Below are positions 61,734 through 64,000 of a DNA stretch of 64,000 nucleotides, piece by piece. A program made the translations under genes and the position numbers. Where the stretch lies: assembly GCF_014635845.1 (NCBI RefSeq), contig NZ_BMDP01000003.1, positions 1-64,000 on the forward strand, written 5' to 3'. The stretch is from Oxalicibacterium solurbis (GTDB lineage Bacteria > Pseudomonadota > Gammaproteobacteria > Burkholderiales > Burkholderiaceae_D). The notes below the pieces were generated by a model, which saw only the letters and a list, made by a program, of their open reading frames with translations, did not search any database and was not told the DNA's origin. Numbering within the stretch: the stretch's first letter is position 1; the number at the start of each line of letters is the position of its first letter.

Positions 61734-64000
61734 ATGGCTTCCAAAAAATCCGCCTCCGGCGGCGCAGGTAAAAAACCCCAGAAAAGCGCTCTCAACACCG
61801 TTTTGCGCATCGGCCTGGGATTCATCGGATTGATCACCGGACTGGGCGTCATTGGCGCCCTGATCGTGTTTTTCACGCTGGTCATGGCCTATCCGAATCT
61901 ACCGACACTGGACGCGTTGATCGACTATCGCCCCAAGATTCCTTTGCGCATTTTCTCTGCAGATGGCGTGTTAATCGGCGAATTTGGCGAAGAAAGGCGC
62001 AATCTTGTCCGCAGCAAGGATATTCCGGACATCATGAAAAAAGCCGTGCTGGCGATCGAGGACGATCGCTTCTTCGAGCATGGCGGCGTGGACTATATCG
62101 GCATCGCGCGTGCAGCAATCCACAACTTGGGCGGCGGTGCGCGCCAAGGCGCCTCGACGATCACGCAGCAGGTCGCACGCAATTTCTTCCTGTCCAGCGA
62201 ACAGACATTGAAACGTAAAGTCTATGAAGCCCTGCTCGCATGGAAAATCGAGAACAACCTGACCAAGGACCAGATTCTCGAGATCTACATGAACCAGATT
62301 TATCTGGGGCAACGCGCCTACGGTTTCTCGTCTGCCGCGCAAATCTATTTCGGCAAGCAATTACGGGATATCAGCGTTGCAGAAGCTGCGATGCTGGCCG
62401 GCCTGCCGAAAGCGCCTTCCGCCTACAATCCGGTCGTCAATCCGAAACGCGCGAAAGCACGCCAGCAATACATCCTGTTGCGGATGTACCAGCTCGGCTA
62501 CATCAGCCAGCCGCAATATGAACAGGCCAAGACCGAGGAAATCAAGGTCAAGACCAACAGCAGCGAATTCGGCATCCATGCCGAATATGTCGCCGAAATG
62601 GCGCGCCAGCTTGCCTACGATCAATTCAAGGACGACAGCTACACGCGCGGCCTGAACGTCTTCACCACGATCACCAAGGCCGATCAGGATGCCGCCTATC
62701 TCGCCGTGCGCCGCGGCGTGATGGATTACGAAAAGCGCCACGGCTACCGCGGACCGGAGAGCTACATCAATATTCCGGACAACAAGGAAGAGGCCGAGGA
62801 CGCGATCGAGGTCGAGCTTGCCAATCATCCGGACAGCGACGATCTGGTCGCCGCCGTCGTGCTGGAAGCCACGCCGAAACTGATACGCGCTGTACTGATT
62901 TCCGGCGAGGAAATCCGCATCGAAGGCACGGGCTTACGTTTTGCTGCCGCCATGCTGAGCGACAAGGCACCGCCGAACAAACGCATCAAGCGCGGCGCCG
63001 TCATCCGTGTCACGCAAGAAGGCAAAGACTGGAACGTGACGCAAATGCCTGAAGTGCAAGCCGCATTCGTCGCCGCCAACACGGCAGACGGCGCTATCCG
63101 CGCGCTGGTCGGCGGCTTCGACTTCAACCGCAGCAAATTCAACCACGTCACGCAGGCGTGGCGGCAGCCGGGCTCGTCGTTCAAGCCGTTCATCTATTCG
63201 GCATCGCTGGAAAAAGGCCTGTCGCCCGCAACGATCATCAATGACGCACCGATCAGTTTCGACAGCGGCCAGACCGGCGGCCCGCCGTGGGAGCCGAAAA
63301 ACTACGACGGCAAGTACGATGGTCCGATGACGATGCGCCGCGGCCTGATGAAATCGAAGAACATGATTTCGATCCGCATCCTGCACAAGATCGGTGCCAA
63401 ATACGGCCAGGAATATGCGACCCGCTTCGGCTTCGATGCCGACAAGAATCCACCGTACCTGACATTGGCGCTGGGCGCCGGCGCCGTTACACCAATGCAG
63501 ATGGCCGGCGCTTATGGCGTATTTGCCAACGGCGGCTACAAGGTCAATCCCTACCTGATCTCGAAGATCACCGATGCCGACGGCAACATCTTGTCCGAAG
63601 TGAAACCGGCACGTGCCGGCGACGAAGCCAATCGCGTCATTGATGCGCGCAATGCCTTCATCATGAACAGCATGCTGCGGGACGTCGTCAACGGCGGCAC
63701 GGCCGTCAAGGCCAAGGCATTGAAACGCACGGATCTTGCCGGCAAGACCGGTACCACCAACGATTCGTTCGATGCCTGGTTTGCCGGCTATCAGCCCGGC
63801 ATCGTCGCCGTCGCATGGATGGGCTTCGACCAGCCGCGCAATCTGGGCAACCGCGAAACCGGCGGCGGCCTCGCCTTGCCGATCTGGATCAATTACATGC
63901 AGAACGCGCTGAAGGGCGTGCCCATGGCCGACTTGACGGTGCCGGACGGCATCATCACCGTCAATGGCGAATACTATTATGCAGAGAGCCCGCCGGAGCT
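61734..64000 (+). CDS. mrcA: Penicillin-binding protein 1A, cut by window end
   Basis: The first 755 residues of a class A penicillin-binding protein; the frame is open to the last base. A short basic cytoplasmic N-terminus precedes one membrane anchor (VIGALIVFFTLVMAYP). The GT51 glycosyltransferase has EDDRFFEHGGVDYIGI and QGASTITQQVARNFFL. An OB-like insert follows. The transpeptidase has the serine in PGSSFKPFIYSASLEKG (SxxK), SKN in MKSKNMISI, and KTGT in LAGKTGTTNDSFDAWF. It builds and cross-links peptidoglycan in the periplasm. It diverges from pilM, the usual arrangement. No Shine-Dalgarno is visible before the ATG. Confidence 0.96.
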   Translation, partial: MASKKSASGGAGKKPQKSALNTVLRIGLGFIGLITGLGVIGALIVFFTLVMAYPNLPTLDALIDYRPKIPLRIFSADGVLIGEFGEERRNLVRSKDIPDIMKKAVLAIEDDRFFEHGGVDYIGIARAAIHNLGGGARQGASTITQQVARNFFLSSEQTLKRKVYEALLAWKIENNLTKDQILEIYMNQIYLGQRAYGFSSAAQIYFGKQLRDISVAEAAMLAGLPKAPSAYNPVVNPKRAKARQQYILLRMYQLGYISQPQYEQAKTEEIKVKTNSSEFGIHAEYVAEMARQLAYDQFKDDSYTRGLNVFTTITKADQDAAYLAVRRGVMDYEKRHGYRGPESYINIPDNKEEAEDAIEVELANHPDSDDLVAAVVLEATPKLIRAVLISGEEIRIEGTGLRFAAAMLSDKAPPNKRIKRGAVIRVTQEGKDWNVTQMPEVQAAFVAANTADGAIRALVGGFDFNRSKFNHVTQAWRQPGSSFKPFIYSASLEKGLSPATIINDAPISFDSGQTGGPPWEPKNYDGKYDGPMTMRRGLMKSKNMISIRILHKIGAKYGQEYATRFGFDADKNPPYLTLALGAGAVTPMQMAGAYGVFANGGYKVNPYLISKITDADGNILSEVKPARAGDEANRVIDARNAFIMNSMLRDVVNGGTAVKAKALKRTDLAGKTGTTNDSFDAWFAGYQPGIVAVAWMGFDQPRNLGNRETGGGLALPIWINYMQNALKGVPMADLTVPDGIITVNGEYYYAESPPE

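Overview
The window is high-GC chromosomal DNA of a betaproteobacterium, most likely Burkholderiales and within or near Oxalobacteraceae. I infer this from protein style and conserved gene blocks: kdsD-kdsC-lptC-lptA-lptB-rpoN-hpf, pilMNOPQ-aroKB-dgt divergent from a class A penicillin-binding protein gene, and ssb/MFS divergent from uvrA. No rRNA, tRNA or CRISPR array was seen. About 55 protein genes are supported.

Layout. 1-920: a REP-associated tyrosine transposase gene flanked by inverted GGGGAC-type repeats. 922-5805: a cyclic-di-GMP block (HDOD protein, PAS-GGDEF-EAL protein, PAS-GGDEF cyclase). 5955-17491: the most unusual region, an approximately 11.5 kb co-directional cluster. In transcription order it has a GntR/HutC regulator, an AprA-like flavoprotein, a 77-residue AprB-like ferredoxin, a HEAT-repeat protein, a 7Fe-type ferredoxin, an ABC importer (binding protein with a NosL-like C-terminal domain, permease, ATPase), a DUF971 protein, a ferredoxin-NADP reductase, EtfB, EtfA and a TauE/SafE exporter. 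17702-21182: DUF1810 protein, old yellow enzyme, Ssb, MFS transporter. 21334-24464: uvrA and acylphosphatase. 24726-29654: a glycine-rich autotransporter with tandem repeats and an outer-membrane barrel protein. 29720-33314: a 7TMR-DISM histidine kinase/NarL regulator pair and an AEC permease. 33453-39185: a possible polyprenyl-phosphate-sugar module (GT39, small DMT protein, HAD-UbiA) behind a KefB-like antiporter. 39351-44823: Kdo and LPS transport genes, rpoN, hpf. 44884-52252: a minor pilin/PilY1 operon. 52376-61382: acyl-CoA hydrolase, dgt, a fused aroKB, pilQPONM. 61734-64000: mrcA, cut by the window end.

How it works together. The 6-17 kb cluster looks like uptake plus redox conversion of a small substrate, plausibly an organosulfur compound or sulfur oxyanion. 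The importer brings the substrate in. The AprA/AprB-like pair would oxidise or reduce it. Ferredoxins, the ferredoxin-NADP reductase and ETF would carry electrons. TauE/SafE would export sulfite or a sulfonate product. A nearly identical 22-bp element (19/22, in 10-bp tandem half-sites) lies before both the AprA-like gene and the tauE-like gene, which ties the two ends of the cluster to one regulator. The rest of the window is mostly envelope biology: LPS precursor synthesis and export, type IV pilus alignment, secretin and adhesin parts, peptidoglycan synthesis and DNA maintenance.

Limits: domain calls come from reading translated sequence by eye; no database search was run. Start codons were chosen from Shine-Dalgarno matches, overlaps and signal peptides, and alternatives are stated.
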